Position numbers and translations under genes: made by a program. Shown in pieces: positions 25,351 through 34,728 of a stretch of DNA of 64,000 nucleotides (position 1 is its first letter; each line of letters begins with the position of its first letter). Origin of the DNA: Flavobacteriales bacterium ALC-1. Its GTDB lineage: Bacteria > Bacteroidota > Bacteroidia > Flavobacteriales > Flavobacteriaceae. The notes beneath the pieces were generated by a model. That model ran no database searches, had not been told where the DNA came from, and saw nothing but the letters and a program-made list of their open reading frames with translations. The stretch is from contig ABHI01000002.1 in assembly GCA_000171875.1 (NCBI GenBank), positions 1 to 64,000 of the forward strand, read 5' to 3'.

Positions 25351-27584
25351 TAATCTTTTATAGTTTTGGTATTTCTAATATCCTGGTTAATAAGGAGAAT
25401 TGCTTTTTCCATTAACTCGTCTCTACCATTTTTAATACCTTCAATAGTTGGCTTTACTTCAATATCTGGTATAATACCAACACGCTGAGTTTCTGTTCCG
25501 TCTGGGTAATAAACACCAATACCTGAGATCATAGTTCGTAAACCACCAGGTAAAAAAATAGTTGAAACGTTACCATCTGCACCAGCTGTAGTACTCCCAA
25601 TAACCATCGTTTTTTTACTAGCTTTAAAAGCCATTGTTGTATATTCTGCCTGACTTTGAGATATTTCATTTACTAATACAATCACTTTTTCTCCATTATA
25701 ATTCCAATTTCTATTAACACCTACTTTTAGGGATTTTCCAAAAGTAAATTCTCCAGGATAGTTGACATTACCATTAGTAAACTTAACAAATTCAGCTCTA
25801 TCAGGATTAATATAATTTCCAAGAGCGAATGGAACAAACGTAGATGGATAATTACGAATATCTATTATTAATCCTTTAGTATCCTTAAATTCCTTCTTAA
25901 TTTTCTCAATATCTTCTTGTTTAATATTCTTAAGTGTTATATAGCCAATATTGTTATCCAACATTTTATAACTAGTACCACCATCTTCTCTTATATACCA
26001 ACTATAATAACCTTTTATATCTTTTTTATCATAGAGATTTAGGTTTAGTGTTTCATCTTTTCCATCTCTGATAATTTTTAAATCTGAAGAATTTTTAGTC
26101 GATCTTAAAATATTGAAACTTATATCTCTTAAGCGTGTCGGCTGATTTGATGCTGGATAGAAATCATTTAATTCTTTGACCAACTTATTTACTAATTTAC
26201 CGTTTATGTGAGTTATAACATCTCCAACTTTAAGCCCACTGTTTTCACTCTTTTCATCTTCAAATAAAGCATCTACCACTAATTGATTTTCAATAAATTT
26301 TACATGTACAGGCGGATAAAACCCACCTCTTTGTTCTTGAATTTTATCATTTCCACCCCAAAGATTAGCATGTGTATCCTTAATATCTCCAATCATTTGA
26401 ATTGCAGCTAATTCATATTCTAGTTCATTTTTAGCATTTAAAAACTTTGGAATATACTCGGAAAGACAATTATCCCAGTTTTTATCCATAAGATGTTTAT
26501 ATGGAAAGAAGTAGTTTATCATGTTCCAGTATCTAAATACAGAAAGTAATCTAAAACCATCATCCGGATATCCCTTTTCTGAATATGAGTTTTCATTAGT
26601 AAAGTCAGGGTTTCTAACACCAGGTTTCATATCTATGTAATAGTGATCCCCTTGATGTCTATTTTTTTGAATATACTGTAGTTTTTCCTTTAATTCATTT
26701 GAGATAAGACTATTAGACATCCAAGTGAAATCTGGTTTTAAGAATGCATCATCAGAAATAGATTTGCATGACTTACAAGGTTTTATATCTCCATATTTAT
26801 CTATCCAAGTGATGAGAACAGTATTTTTATCTACTTTAGTCTTAGCGTTTAAATAATTAGGAAGTAGTCTGAAAAGTTCATAGTCCCAATTGTAGTTGCC
26901 TTTACCTATTTCTGGGTGGTAATATTTTAAAAACCCCCAAATTCTTCCTATTAAGCTTAATTGTTTAATAGTTTCATTATCGATAGAAGCAAAATCTATA
27001 TTAGAACCAGAGTCAAACTCTTTATCTTTTTGTGCTTTGGTCAATTCTTTTTCTGGAGCTTCAGTGAGAGATTTTCCATCAACAGTAATTTCAAAGTTAT
27101 CGACCCAAATTCTTCCAGATCCAACTAATAACCCTCCAAAAACTATAGTTTTTGCTTTATTATTGTAATCGAGTTCTATTTCATATTTTTTCCATTCATT
27201 AGAGCCTTGAATTTTACGCGAACGCATATTATCAAAACCAATGTCAGGATCAATTCTAAGCCACAACCCTGCATGTCCACCTGAAACATTTTCTGTTTTT
27301 AAATAGCCAGTTAATTTTATCTTTTTCCCGCCAAAATCAGCTGGTATTTTATAAGCTAAAGCTTTAAACCCATTACCGTCAATTGTACTTTCTATAGAAC
27401 CAGATACAGAACCACTTTGAGTGTTTTCTTTATCAAAGCTAACTTTATGACTTCCATCACCAAAGACATTCCACCCTTTAGATTTATCACCGTTTAAAAT
27501 TTCAAAATCAAAATTATTATTGGTTTGCGCAGAAATAAAAATAAAGACTAAAAAGCATAGAGTAGTGAGTTGAAATTTTTTCAT
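25350..27584 (-). CDS. S41 family peptidase with N-terminal jelly-roll domain
   Basis: A 744-residue exported protein (signal peptide ending near ISAQT). Residues about 25-170 form a carbohydrate-binding-like jelly roll. A helical region follows (about 195-390), then a PDZ-like segment (GLKVGDVITHINGKL, near 450-470). The S41 core has the nucleophile region NEISQSQAEYT and GSTTAGADGNVS. It probably processes or degrades periplasmic or surface proteins. The C-terminal-processing family uses a Ser-Lys or a tricorn-like Ser-His-Glu mechanism, and I did not assign the base. It is the first gene of a two-gene unit with the exonuclease. Confidence 0.85.
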   Translation of the reverse strand: MKKFQLTTLCFLVFIFISAQTNNNFDFEILNGDKSKGWNVFGDGSHKVSFDKENTQSGSVSGSIESTIDGNGFKALAYKIPADFGGKKIKLTGYLKTENVSGGHAGLWLRIDPDIGFDNMRSRKIQGSNEWKKYEIELDYNNKAKTIVFGGLLVGSGRIWVDNFEITVDGKSLTEAPEKELTKAQKDKEFDSGSNIDFASIDNETIKQLSLIGRIWGFLKYYHPEIGKGNYNWDYELFRLLPNYLNAKTKVDKNTVLITWIDKYGDIKPCKSCKSISDDAFLKPDFTWMSNSLISNELKEKLQYIQKNRHQGDHYYIDMKPGVRNPDFTNENSYSEKGYPDDGFRLLSVFRYWNMINYFFPYKHLMDKNWDNCLSEYIPKFLNAKNELEYELAAIQMIGDIKDTHANLWGGNDKIQEQRGGFYPPVHVKFIENQLVVDALFEDEKSENSGLKVGDVITHINGKLVNKLVKELNDFYPASNQPTRLRDISFNILRSTKNSSDLKIIRDGKDETLNLNLYDKKDIKGYYSWYIREDGGTSYKMLDNNIGYITLKNIKQEDIEKIKKEFKDTKGLIIDIRNYPSTFVPFALGNYINPDRAEFVKFTNGNVNYPGEFTFGKSLKVGVNRNWNYNGEKVIVLVNEISQSQAEYTTMAFKASKKTMVIGSTTAGADGNVSTIFLPGGLRTMISGIGVYYPDGTETQRVGIIPDIEVKPTIEGIKNGRDELMEKAILLINQDIRNTKTIKD

Positions 27585-27669
27585 GATTGATTATTTAGTA
27601 TACTAAAAGAACTAAGAAATTTGCTAATACTATAATAGATCACTGATAAATAACAAAATCTTAAGATTT

Positions 27670-28815
27670 TTAATCTAACATCACATAAGCCTCATCAATA
27701 AAAGTGTAAAAATCTGGTGAATGTGTATCACCTTCTGTTTTAGTAATAGTGTGTCCAAGCCTTACAATTATTAAATCATCTTCAGGAATCACAATAACTA
27801 GCTGACCTAAATGACCACGCATATAAAATATGTCTTTGTTTTTATGTTGGGCAATCCACCAACCGTAACCATACATAGGCCCATCGTTAAAACGCGGTAT
27901 TACAGATTTTGCTACAAAAGCAGAATCTAAGATTTGTTTACCATTCCATTTACCATGATTTTTAAATAGTTTACCATAACGAGCAAAATCTTTAGCATTA
28001 CTAGCAATACAACAATAAGCTTTTACCAAATCATGGTCTTCGCTATCAACTTGCCATAAGGTTTCGTTTTCTGCACCTAACGGTTTCCAGAAACTTTCTT
28101 CAAAATAATCATAGAGTTTTTTACCACTAGCTTTTTCAATAACCATAGCTAGCATTTGTGTGTCTCCACTTGCGTATTTAAAACTTTTCCCTGGATCTGT
28201 ATCCATTTTTAACCCATTCATTACTTTGGCTAAGTCATCATCAAAATAGGCACGCGTTGTTATGGATAAAGGTGAATAATAAGCTTCGTCCCAATTAGTA
28301 CCAGAACTCATACTACTCAAATCACCAACTGTCATTTTTGCCGCCCGACCATTACAAAATGCAGGAAGAAAATCACAAACGGGCTGATTTAAATTTTTTA
28401 TATAACCATCTTGTATGGCCTTTTGCATCAAACCCGAAACATAACTCTTAGCCATTGAAAAACTATTGGATTTTGAGTTTTCGTTAAAGCCATCGTAATA
28501 ATTTTCAAACCAAATGCTATCGTTTTTTATAATGACATAAGCTACTGTTCCTGAAGCAGCATTTAATTCATTTAGTGTAGACGTTTCTTTTACACTATTA
28601 TAACCTTTATGATTTGGCCAAGGCTGAGGTGTTGCTATATCAATTTTCTGATTGTCAAACTCTTTATAATCTTCTAAAAAGGCTGTGGTATGACCTTTCA
28701 TATAAATAGTTCTAACGGCTTTTATTAGGTAGTCTGTATCAGTGATATATAGCACAGCTATTAATAAACCGAAAAAGAGGACTAAAAATTTAAGGGTCTT
28801 TTTAAGAAATTTCAT
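27670..28815 (-). CDS. Serine hydrolase of the beta-lactamase/PBP4* family
   Basis: A 381-residue protein anchored by an N-terminal transmembrane helix (about 8-24). The class C beta-lactamase-like active site is SMAK (Ser120, Lys123), a YAS tripeptide in KYASGD replaces the usual YxN, and MRGHLGQ supplies the third motif position. Such enzymes act as esterases or D-amino-acid peptidases. True antibiotic resistance is unlikely on sequence alone. Substrate unknown. It stands between the peptidase gene and ogt, all leftward. Confidence 0.85.
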   Translation of the reverse strand: MKFLKKTLKFLVLFFGLLIAVLYITDTDYLIKAVRTIYMKGHTTAFLEDYKEFDNQKIDIATPQPWPNHKGYNSVKETSTLNELNAASGTVAYVIIKNDSIWFENYYDGFNENSKSNSFSMAKSYVSGLMQKAIQDGYIKNLNQPVCDFLPAFCNGRAAKMTVGDLSSMSSGTNWDEAYYSPLSITTRAYFDDDLAKVMNGLKMDTDPGKSFKYASGDTQMLAMVIEKASGKKLYDYFEESFWKPLGAENETLWQVDSEDHDLVKAYCCIASNAKDFARYGKLFKNHGKWNGKQILDSAFVAKSVIPRFNDGPMYGYGWWIAQHKNKDIFYMRGHLGQLVIVIPEDDLIIVRLGHTITKTEGDTHSPDFYTFIDEAYVMLD

Positions 28816-28853
28816 TGAGAAGGGTTTAAAAACTAAATATAATAAAAGTCTGT

Positions 28854-29327
28854 TTAAAAAAGTGACTGTTGTTTGCTCTCGCTTTCGTGATTAATTAACC
28901 ATTGTTTTCTGTATAAACCACCAGCATAACCGGTTAAACTTCCATCACTTCCAATAACGCGATGACATGGTATGACGATCCAAAGTGGATTTTTTCCATT
29001 AGCACTTGCAGCAGCTCTAATGGCTTTTACATCTCCTAGTTGTTTTGATAAGTCTAAATAAGAGATGGTTTTCCCGAAAGGAATAGTTTCGAGTTGCTTC
29101 CAAACTTTTTTCTGAAAATCAGTTCCTTGCGGATTCAACTTTAAGTCGAAATCTTTACGTAAACCCTCAAAATATTCTTGGAGTTGTATAACACAATCTT
29201 CAAGTTCTGAAGGAATAATATCGGTAACTTTTTCTTGAGAATTTAATACTGTAACTTGAGTAATACCATCATTATCACCAACAATTTTAGTGAAGCCTAA
29301 AGGTGAATTAATGATACAAATTTTCAT
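28854..29327 (-). CDS. ogt: Methylated-DNA--protein-cysteine methyltransferase
   Basis: A 157-residue protein with the C-terminal ATase domain. The acceptor loop is VIPCHRVIGSDGSLTGYAGG with catalytic Cys121 in PCHR, and AAASANGKNPL forms the preceding helix-turn-helix contact. It removes alkyl groups from O6-alkylguanine in a single-use reaction. There is no Ada N-terminal domain, so it is an Ogt/MGMT-type repair enzyme. The start at 29327 gives a standard length. Confidence 0.93.
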   Translation of the reverse strand: MKICIINSPLGFTKIVGDNDGITQVTVLNSQEKVTDIIPSELEDCVIQLQEYFEGLRKDFDLKLNPQGTDFQKKVWKQLETIPFGKTISYLDLSKQLGDVKAIRAAASANGKNPLWIVIPCHRVIGSDGSLTGYAGGLYRKQWLINHESESKQQSLF

Positions 29328-29419
29328 CTGCTATTTCTTACTGTTTTTTATCTGTCAGATGGAACATCAATATAATTACTTGTACAAGTAGTTAAATTTT
29401 TGGTATTGATGTTTCAATA

Positions 29420-30547
29420 CTATTCGTTTTCTTTTGAAGGCTTTTCTTCATAGATACCTAGTTTTTTAGCTCTAGCTTCCCAACTTTTACGTGCCATATA
29501 CTGAAGATCAGACACATTATCGCTCTCGTCCATAATTTCTAGTCCAAGAAGTGTTTCAATAACGTCTTCCATCGTTACTAAGCCACTTACAGAACCATAC
29601 TCATCTACAACTAAAGCCATATGATTTCGGCTTTCAACTAATTGTTCAAATAATTTAGGAATTGGTAAATCACGCTCTACAACAATTATACTTCTTTTAA
29701 GTTCAGATAGCTTTTTAGAGCCATTGTCTAAAGCCATTTCTTTAAACACTTCTCCTTTTAACACGAGACCTTTTATATTATCGGGGCTATCCGAAAACAC
29801 AGGAACTCTAGAGAAACGAAGATTCATATTTTTTTTAAAAAAATCTTCGACTGTAGTGTTTTCATCTTCAGCCTTCATTACTGTTCTTGGAGTCATTACA
29901 TCTTTTGCAAAAACCTCTTTAAAGGTCAAAAGGTTTTTGATGATTTTGCTTTCATTTTCTTCAAAAACACCTTCTTCTTGTGCCATATCAGCCATGACAT
30001 GAAAATCCTCCCTACTTAAAACACTTCCATGATGTCCTTTGCCTCCAATTAGCTTAGTGGTGAGTTGTAGTAACCACAAAATACCTGTGTATTTTAAAGG
30101 AATAATTAAGACCTTCAATGCCTTAGAAGTGAAATTAGCTAATTGTTTCCAAAACGTAGCACCTATTGTTTTTGGTATAATTTCTGAAGCCACTAAAATA
30201 AGAATAGTCATTATGGTAGAAACCACACCAACCATTACATCTTCTGTAAACTCAATACCAAGAACAGTGCGCGTTGTACTTCCGTAAAGCTCTGCATAAG
30301 CAACTTTAGCTTGTACACCAACTAAGATAGCACCAACTGTATGTGCAATAGTATTTAGTGTGAGTATAGCAATTAAGGGACGGTCTACATCCTTTTTTAA
30401 TTCCTCTAAATCATTAGCGTATGCTTTGCCTTCTTTCTTTTTTACATTGATAAATGTAGGAGTAATACTAAGAAGTACAGCTTCTAAAATTGAACATAAA
30501 AAGGAAAAGAAAATTGATATGACTGCGTAAAAAATGAGTAAGCCCAT
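29420..30547 (-). CDS. CNNM/CBS-domain hemolysin-family membrane protein
   Basis: A 375-residue protein. The N-terminal CNNM domain (about 1-180) has four hydrophobic segments (LLIFYAVISIFFSFLC, PLIAILTLNTIAHTVGA and others). It is followed by tandem CBS domains (about 205-330) with MTPRTVMKAEDENTTVEDF and VVDEYGSVSGLVTMEDVIE. It lacks a full C-terminal CorC/HlyC domain, ending in a charged tail. The family is linked to Mg2+ or other divalent-ion export, with CBS sensing adenine nucleotides. The old name hemolysin is not functional evidence. Single gene. Confidence 0.9.
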   Translation of the reverse strand: MGLLIFYAVISIFFSFLCSILEAVLLSITPTFINVKKKEGKAYANDLEELKKDVDRPLIAILTLNTIAHTVGAILVGVQAKVAYAELYGSTTRTVLGIEFTEDVMVGVVSTIMTILILVASEIIPKTIGATFWKQLANFTSKALKVLIIPLKYTGILWLLQLTTKLIGGKGHHGSVLSREDFHVMADMAQEEGVFEENESKIIKNLLTFKEVFAKDVMTPRTVMKAEDENTTVEDFFKKNMNLRFSRVPVFSDSPDNIKGLVLKGEVFKEMALDNGSKKLSELKRSIIVVERDLPIPKLFEQLVESRNHMALVVDEYGSVSGLVTMEDVIETLLGLEIMDESDNVSDLQYMARKSWEARAKKLGIYEEKPSKENE

Positions 30548-30634
30548 TAACGGATTAAAGTTTAGTTACCGCGAAGTTACAAAATGAATAGCTAAACGCC
30601 TTACACAATTTTGGTTCTTAGTTATTTAAATATA

Positions 30635-30668
30635 AAAAGCCCTTAACTAATTTTAGCTAAAGGCTCTT
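30635..30668 (-). terminator. Intrinsic terminator of the 30689-31330 gene
   Basis: AGCCCTTAACTAA (30638-30650) and TTAGCTAAAGGCT (30653-30665) pair with two mismatches. Leftwards the stem runs into a T5 tract, so it terminates leftward transcription after the stop at 30689. Confidence 0.7.
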
Positions 30669-30688
30669 TAATTTTGATTGATTAGGCT

Positions 30689-31330
30689 TTAATTTTTTTT
30701 AGCACGTTTGGCTTCACGCTCAGCACGCTCTAATTCGCGTTTAGCTCTAGCTAATTCTCTTTCTGCTTTTTCTATTTCGCGTTTAGCCTTAGCAGCAGCT
30801 CTCTCACCTTCTTTCTTAGCATCAGTCCCAGAAATAAAATACTTTAAGTCATTACCTAGTTTATTGATTTTCTCTATAAACCCTTTGGATGCAACTTCTG
30901 TATCGACATACATTCTAAGATGCCCTTTAGTTAGTTTACACTCAAAGACTTCATCACCATTTTGACTATCTGACCACAAATAAGTATTTCCATTAATATT
31001 AAGATTCTCTTTTCCTAATTTATTTAATAAGATTGCTTTTACACCTTCATTTTTAGATTTATGATAGCTTGCTCTAAATTTATAAGAGTCGTCAGAAATT
31101 GAAATCGATACTGAGCTGTTGTGTTGGTCATCATCTGTGTCAATTTCAATAGAATATGAAGTTGAACTTGATGCAGAAGTTGTTTTTGGAGGTTTTGGTG
31201 GATCTGGAACTGTTTGTGCATTACCACTAAATGTTGAAAATAAAGCTGCAACTAGCATTAAACAAAATGTTCTTTTTGCATCTACAATTCTGATGCTTCT
31301 GTTTACGTTTTTTGATTTTTTGAAATTCAT
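30689..31330 (-). CDS. Exported protein with highly charged helical C-terminus; candidate target of the adjacent two-component system
   Basis: A 213-residue protein. A long basic N-region precedes a hydrophobic core (TFCLMLVAALFSTFSGNAQ), giving a signal peptide with cleavage near residue 39. A P/K-rich then S/T-rich segment (about 40-65) and a beta-like domain (about 65-160) follow. The last 40 residues are a single charged helix of repeated RELERAERE-type heptads. No family is recognised. It has its own copy of the conserved promoter (31360-31420), shared with the hydrolase and the two-component operon, which suggests envelope-stress induction (inference). Confidence 0.7.
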   Translation of the reverse strand: MNFKKSKNVNRSIRIVDAKRTFCLMLVAALFSTFSGNAQTVPDPPKPPKTTSASSSTSYSIEIDTDDDQHNSSVSISISDDSYKFRASYHKSKNEGVKAILLNKLGKENLNINGNTYLWSDSQNGDEVFECKLTKGHLRMYVDTEVASKGFIEKINKLGNDLKYFISGTDAKKEGERAAAKAKREIEKAERELARAKRELERAEREAKRAKKN

Positions 31331-31359
31331 AATGATTTGTTTTTATTGATTGAATGATA

Positions 31360-31420
31360 CAAATGTAGCCGACATATTTCACCTAAAAAAGAAAATGCTA
31401 GACGTTAACCTAGCATTAAC
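31360..31420 (-). promoter_or_regulatory. Copy 1 of conserved response-regulator-type promoter
   Basis: Reading the minus strand, GTTAATGCTAGGTTAAC (31420-31404) holds two GTTAA half-sites 11 bp apart. After exactly 36 bp comes TACATTTG (31367-31360), and the ATG of the 30689-31330 gene follows 29 bp later. Layout and spacing are identical in copies at 32457-32517 and 34847-34907. Confidence 0.75.
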
Positions 31421-31430
31421 CGAGTATATA

Positions 31431-32426
31431 TTAATTTGCATTAATCCACTTTAAAAAATCTTCAAAAACATCTTGCCAATGATTTTTAAACGTTCCATTT
31501 TCTTGCTCTTTACCAAATCCATGATCAAGCATAGGGTAAGTCTTAAAAGTTAAGTTGTTTTTTTTATGTCTAATAAATTCTATAGGAATTAAATAGGCGG
31601 ATTCTAAAGCCACAGATCTATCCGTAGTGCCAATTGCTGCGAAAATAGGTTTCTCAATTTGCAATAAGTTGTCAATTGGTGGCTCTGAAAAATGACTCCA
31701 TCTTTTGTAGCTATTATTTTTACCTGCCCAGAATTTATCTGTAGCATTAGGATTATTCATAATATCTTTTAAATCTCTAAAAAGAGCACCAATTTGCTTT
31801 TGGGCTTCTGTTTCACTAATAATTCCTTGATCTACATCTTTCCTTATAAAAGTTATAAAATCGATAAACTGTGTGTTGCCGCCGCCAGATAAATAACCAA
31901 AATGAGTTATATCATTATTTAGTGTTCCTAATTTAGCAATAACATCACTACCTTCTGAATGGCCTAATGCTATAATTTTTTTAAAGTGATTTTTATGCTT
32001 TTGGGTTAAATCATTAATGACTTGATTAGCCTGAGACGTTCTATAATCTAATGTTTGATTTTTGTAATATGAATTAGGAATTGGAATCTCTTCATCTAAT
32101 TTAGTGCAAAATGGAATTCCCTTTTTAGAGATTAATACAAATAGATAATTATCAGGTATAGTTTTAAGTTTAATAGGCACTGTAGTTCCTTTCCATAATT
32201 GACCGTTTTCCCTTTTAACTTGGTATAGAGAATAGGCTTTAGACCCTTGGATATAGAGTAAGACGGATGTTAAAGAATCTACGCTTTTGTTGGCATAGGT
32301 ATGATAGTTTATTGTATCATTTTCTAATTCGATAGAATAATGCTTGAACATGCTGAAGTCTTTATCACATTGTCCAAAGGATAGTTTATAAAAACATAGT
32401 AAAAATAATAAAGGTAGTACTCTCAT
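31431..32426 (-). CDS. Exported alpha/beta hydrolase; candidate target of the adjacent two-component system
   Basis: A 331-residue protein with a signal peptide (cleavage near LSFGQ, about residue 19). The nucleophile elbow is ALGHSEGSD (Ser in GHSEG) and the likely catalytic His is in MLDHGFGK near the C-terminus. The fold is that of a dienelactone-hydrolase/prolyl-oligopeptidase-like esterase acting in the periplasm. Substrate unknown. It has its own conserved GTTAA-box promoter (32457-32517), placed between it and the response regulator gene, so it is probably co-regulated with, not merely downstream of, the two-component operon. Confidence 0.82.
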   Translation of the reverse strand: MRVLPLLFLLCFYKLSFGQCDKDFSMFKHYSIELENDTINYHTYANKSVDSLTSVLLYIQGSKAYSLYQVKRENGQLWKGTTVPIKLKTIPDNYLFVLISKKGIPFCTKLDEEIPIPNSYYKNQTLDYRTSQANQVINDLTQKHKNHFKKIIALGHSEGSDVIAKLGTLNNDITHFGYLSGGGNTQFIDFITFIRKDVDQGIISETEAQKQIGALFRDLKDIMNNPNATDKFWAGKNNSYKRWSHFSEPPIDNLLQIEKPIFAAIGTTDRSVALESAYLIPIEFIRHKKNNLTFKTYPMLDHGFGKEQENGTFKNHWQDVFEDFLKWINAN

Positions 32427-32456
32427 GATTTTTTAATTTTTTATGATTGAATGCTA

Positions 32457-32517
32457 CAAATGTAGCAGACAGAATAGGTCTAAAAAATAAAATGCTAGGC
32501 GTTAACCTAGCATTAAC
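32457..32517 (-). promoter_or_regulatory. Copy 2 of conserved response-regulator-type promoter
   Basis: Minus-strand GTTAATGCTAGGTTAAC (32517-32501), then 36 bp, then TACATTTG (32464-32457), then 30 bp to the hydrolase ATG. The -7 box lies in a near-palindrome GCTACATTTGTAGC. It matches copy 1 closely throughout. Confidence 0.75.
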
Positions 32518-32532
32518 TATGAGATTATTGTA

Positions 32533-33219
32533 TTAACATACTTTAAATTCTAATCCAACATTTCTAATACTCTCTATTGTAATTGAAGAATCTAGTTTAA
32601 AGTATTTACGAAGTCTGCTTATAAAAACATCCATACTACGACCAGAGAAAAAATCGTCGTTTTCCCATACCGCTTTTAAAATGTCTTCGCGTTTTAGAAG
32701 TTGATTTTTATGATTGAAAAGAAAGAGGATAAGCTCACTTTCTTTTTGTGTGAGCTGTTTTTTGTAATCTTTACAAGTGAGTTCTAAACGAGTCGTGTCA
32801 AAGTTGTAGCTTCCAATTTTAATAGTTTCTGACTGTTGCAGTTGTGTTGCTATTTTTTCAGTACGCTTTAGAATATTATTTAGACGTAACACTAATTCAT
32901 CAGCTTCAAATGGTTTTACAATATAGTCGTCTGCGCCAAGTTTAAGACCTTTTATTTTATCCTCTTTGAGTTTTCTTGCAGTGAGGAAAATAAAAGGAAT
33001 TTCAGGATTTAGATCTACTACTTTTTCAGCTAAAGTAAAACCATCCATTTTTGGCATCATCACATCAAAAACACAAATGTTATAAGCTCCATTTTTAAAT
33101 AACTCTAAGGCTTCTTTTCCATCTTTTGCCCAAGTAATGGTATAACCAGAGATTTCTAAATATTGTTTTAGAATATTTCCGAAATCTAAATCATCTTCTG
33201 CTAGTAGAATGTGTTTCAT
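32533..33219 (-). CDS. OmpR/PhoB-family response regulator
   Basis: A 228-residue protein. The receiver domain has the acidic pair at residues 8-10 (AEDD), phospho-acceptor Asp52 (VFDVMMPKMDG) and the conserved Lys in DDYIVKPFEADEL. The C-terminal winged helix (about 130-228) has the KESELILFLFNHKNQLL and SRLRKYFKLD recognition region. It should bind DNA as tandem dimers on direct repeats spaced 10-11 bp. It lies 11 bp after the kinase gene, as in RprXY-type pairs of Bacteroidota. The repeated GTTAA sites around it are its most likely targets (inference). Confidence 0.92.
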   Translation of the reverse strand: MKHILLAEDDLDFGNILKQYLEISGYTITWAKDGKEALELFKNGAYNICVFDVMMPKMDGFTLAEKVVDLNPEIPFIFLTARKLKEDKIKGLKLGADDYIVKPFEADELVLRLNNILKRTEKIATQLQQSETIKIGSYNFDTTRLELTCKDYKKQLTQKESELILFLFNHKNQLLKREDILKAVWENDDFFSGRSMDVFISRLRKYFKLDSSITIESIRNVGLEFKVC

Positions 33220-33230
33220 GCTTAGATTGT

Positions 33231-34625
33231 TTAATTAAAAGGAATCGTTAAAATAAAGGTAGTGCCTTTGTTTTCTATACTTTCAACAGTGATTGTCCCG
33301 TTGTGCGCTTTTATGATTTGATTAGTATAATAGAGCCCAAGACCTAAACCTTTTACATTATGGATTTCTTTGTTTCCGGCTCTATAGAATTTTTCGAATA
33401 CTTGTTTTTTGTCTTTATCAGAAATGCCAATGCCATTATCTTTAATTGAAATTTTTAGAGCTGTTTTGCTTTCAACATTACAATCGATTACAATAGTATC
33501 TCCAGAATATTTCACAGCATTTTCAAGAATATTCAACAATGCTGTGGTTACATAGAATTTATCAATTTTAATGTTCTCAGTTAATATTGAAAAATTACGA
33601 TTGATGATGATATCTTTAGGTTTAACAGCTAATTGAAAATCATCTAAAACGGTATTGATGTAGTTTTTAATACCTAAGGACTCCTTATTTAACTGAATTT
33701 CATTATAGCCTAAACTATTATTTAAGACTTGGTCAATTAATTTTTGAAGGCGTTTATTTTGACGTTCAATAGTGTTAACGGTATTATCTATGAGTTGAGG
33801 TTGTTGTTTAATCTCATCTTTCTGTAACATTTTTGTTGCTAAAGTTAAGGTTGCTAATGGTGTTTTTAGCTCGTGCGTAATATTATTAACAAAGTCAGTT
33901 TTAATATCTGCTATCTTTTTTTGTGTAATTAAACTTCTAATAGAGTAATAGAGTAAGCCTATAACAACAGAAAAGATTAAAAGAGATAAAAGTAGTAATC
34001 CCAGCATTTGTTTAAATACAATCTTTTTCCAGCCAGCAATGTCCATTTCATCTTGGGCTTGAAACGTTAAATTGAAGCTGATTTCTTTATGCTCCTTATC
34101 AATCATTCTGTCTGAGGTATGATCAGTTTTCCAGTTGGATGTGCTAATGCCTATACTATTTTCTTCCGTTATGGAATCCCCAAGTATAATTTGCTTTGGT
34201 GTTTTACTTATGTCAAAAAGAGTATCTTTTTTTGTAGAATCAGTAAGGATGATAGCTGTTACTTTTTTATGATATTTAATGCCATATGGTATATTGTTTC
34301 TGATTAACTCTTTTTGATATTCAGATATATAAGTATCGTTTATGGAGTCTAGAACATGTTGTAAACTTATAATAACATCATCTTTTTTAGCTAAATCAAA
34401 CTTATAATCAACAAGTTTATTTATAAAATTTTCTTGCCAATAATCAGATAGCGAATCTAAGGCTGGTGAGAAATCATCTATTTGAGAAATAGAACGTCTT
34501 GTTTCTGCGATAAAAGCTTCCTTTTTTAATTTATAAGTGTTATTAATTAAATAACCTTGAATAATAGAAAGTGCTATTAAACCAAGAATTGAAGCAATTA
34601 TTAAAAGGTTGATTTTTTTCTTCAT
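33231..34625 (-). CDS. Sensor histidine kinase (RprX-like)
   Basis: A 464-residue kinase with two transmembrane helices (about 7-27 and 205-228) enclosing a 175-residue periplasmic sensor domain of no recognised family. The HisKA domain follows with phospho-acceptor His251 (NITHELKTPLATL), then HATPase_c with the N box (LLNILENAVKYSG), G1 (IKDNGIGIS) and G2 (GLGLGLYYTN). No HAMP domain is evident. It signals to the response regulator encoded 11 bp downstream. The gene begins just after a long hairpin, suggesting read-through-dependent expression from the upstream promoter. Confidence 0.92.
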   Translation of the reverse strand: MKKKINLLIIASILGLIALSIIQGYLINNTYKLKKEAFIAETRRSISQIDDFSPALDSLSDYWQENFINKLVDYKFDLAKKDDVIISLQHVLDSINDTYISEYQKELIRNNIPYGIKYHKKVTAIILTDSTKKDTLFDISKTPKQIILGDSITEENSIGISTSNWKTDHTSDRMIDKEHKEISFNLTFQAQDEMDIAGWKKIVFKQMLGLLLLSLLIFSVVIGLLYYSIRSLITQKKIADIKTDFVNNITHELKTPLATLTLATKMLQKDEIKQQPQLIDNTVNTIERQNKRLQKLIDQVLNNSLGYNEIQLNKESLGIKNYINTVLDDFQLAVKPKDIIINRNFSILTENIKIDKFYVTTALLNILENAVKYSGDTIVIDCNVESKTALKISIKDNGIGISDKDKKQVFEKFYRAGNKEIHNVKGLGLGLYYTNQIIKAHNGTITVESIENKGTTFILTIPFN

Positions 34626-34636
34626 ACGATGCTGTA

Positions 34637-34713
34637 AGTTAAAAATAAAACAGAGTTTGCATATTTAATATTGATTGATTTTTTTGATTGATGAATTGTG
34701 CAAACTCTGTTTT
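34637..34713 (-). terminator. 15-bp hairpin plus T-rich tract: terminator/attenuator between mini-ORF and kinase gene
   Basis: On the minus strand AAAACAGAGTTTGCA (34713-34699) pairs perfectly with TGCAAACTCTGTTTT (34661-34647) across a 37-nt loop, and is followed by ATTTTTAAC. It lies 16 bp after the mini-ORF stop and 22 bp before the kinase ATG. It should end most transcripts, leaving the kinase to read-through. Confidence 0.78.
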
Positions 34714-34728
34714 GTAAATTTAAAACCA

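Noticed and set aside
27670..28815. Antibiotic-resistance beta-lactamase
   Set aside because: Membrane-anchored esterase-type member with YAS instead of YxN; context is general metabolism.
29420..30547. Haemolysin toxin
   Set aside because: The CNNM/CBS architecture indicates an ion-transport-type membrane protein; the haemolysin label is historical.
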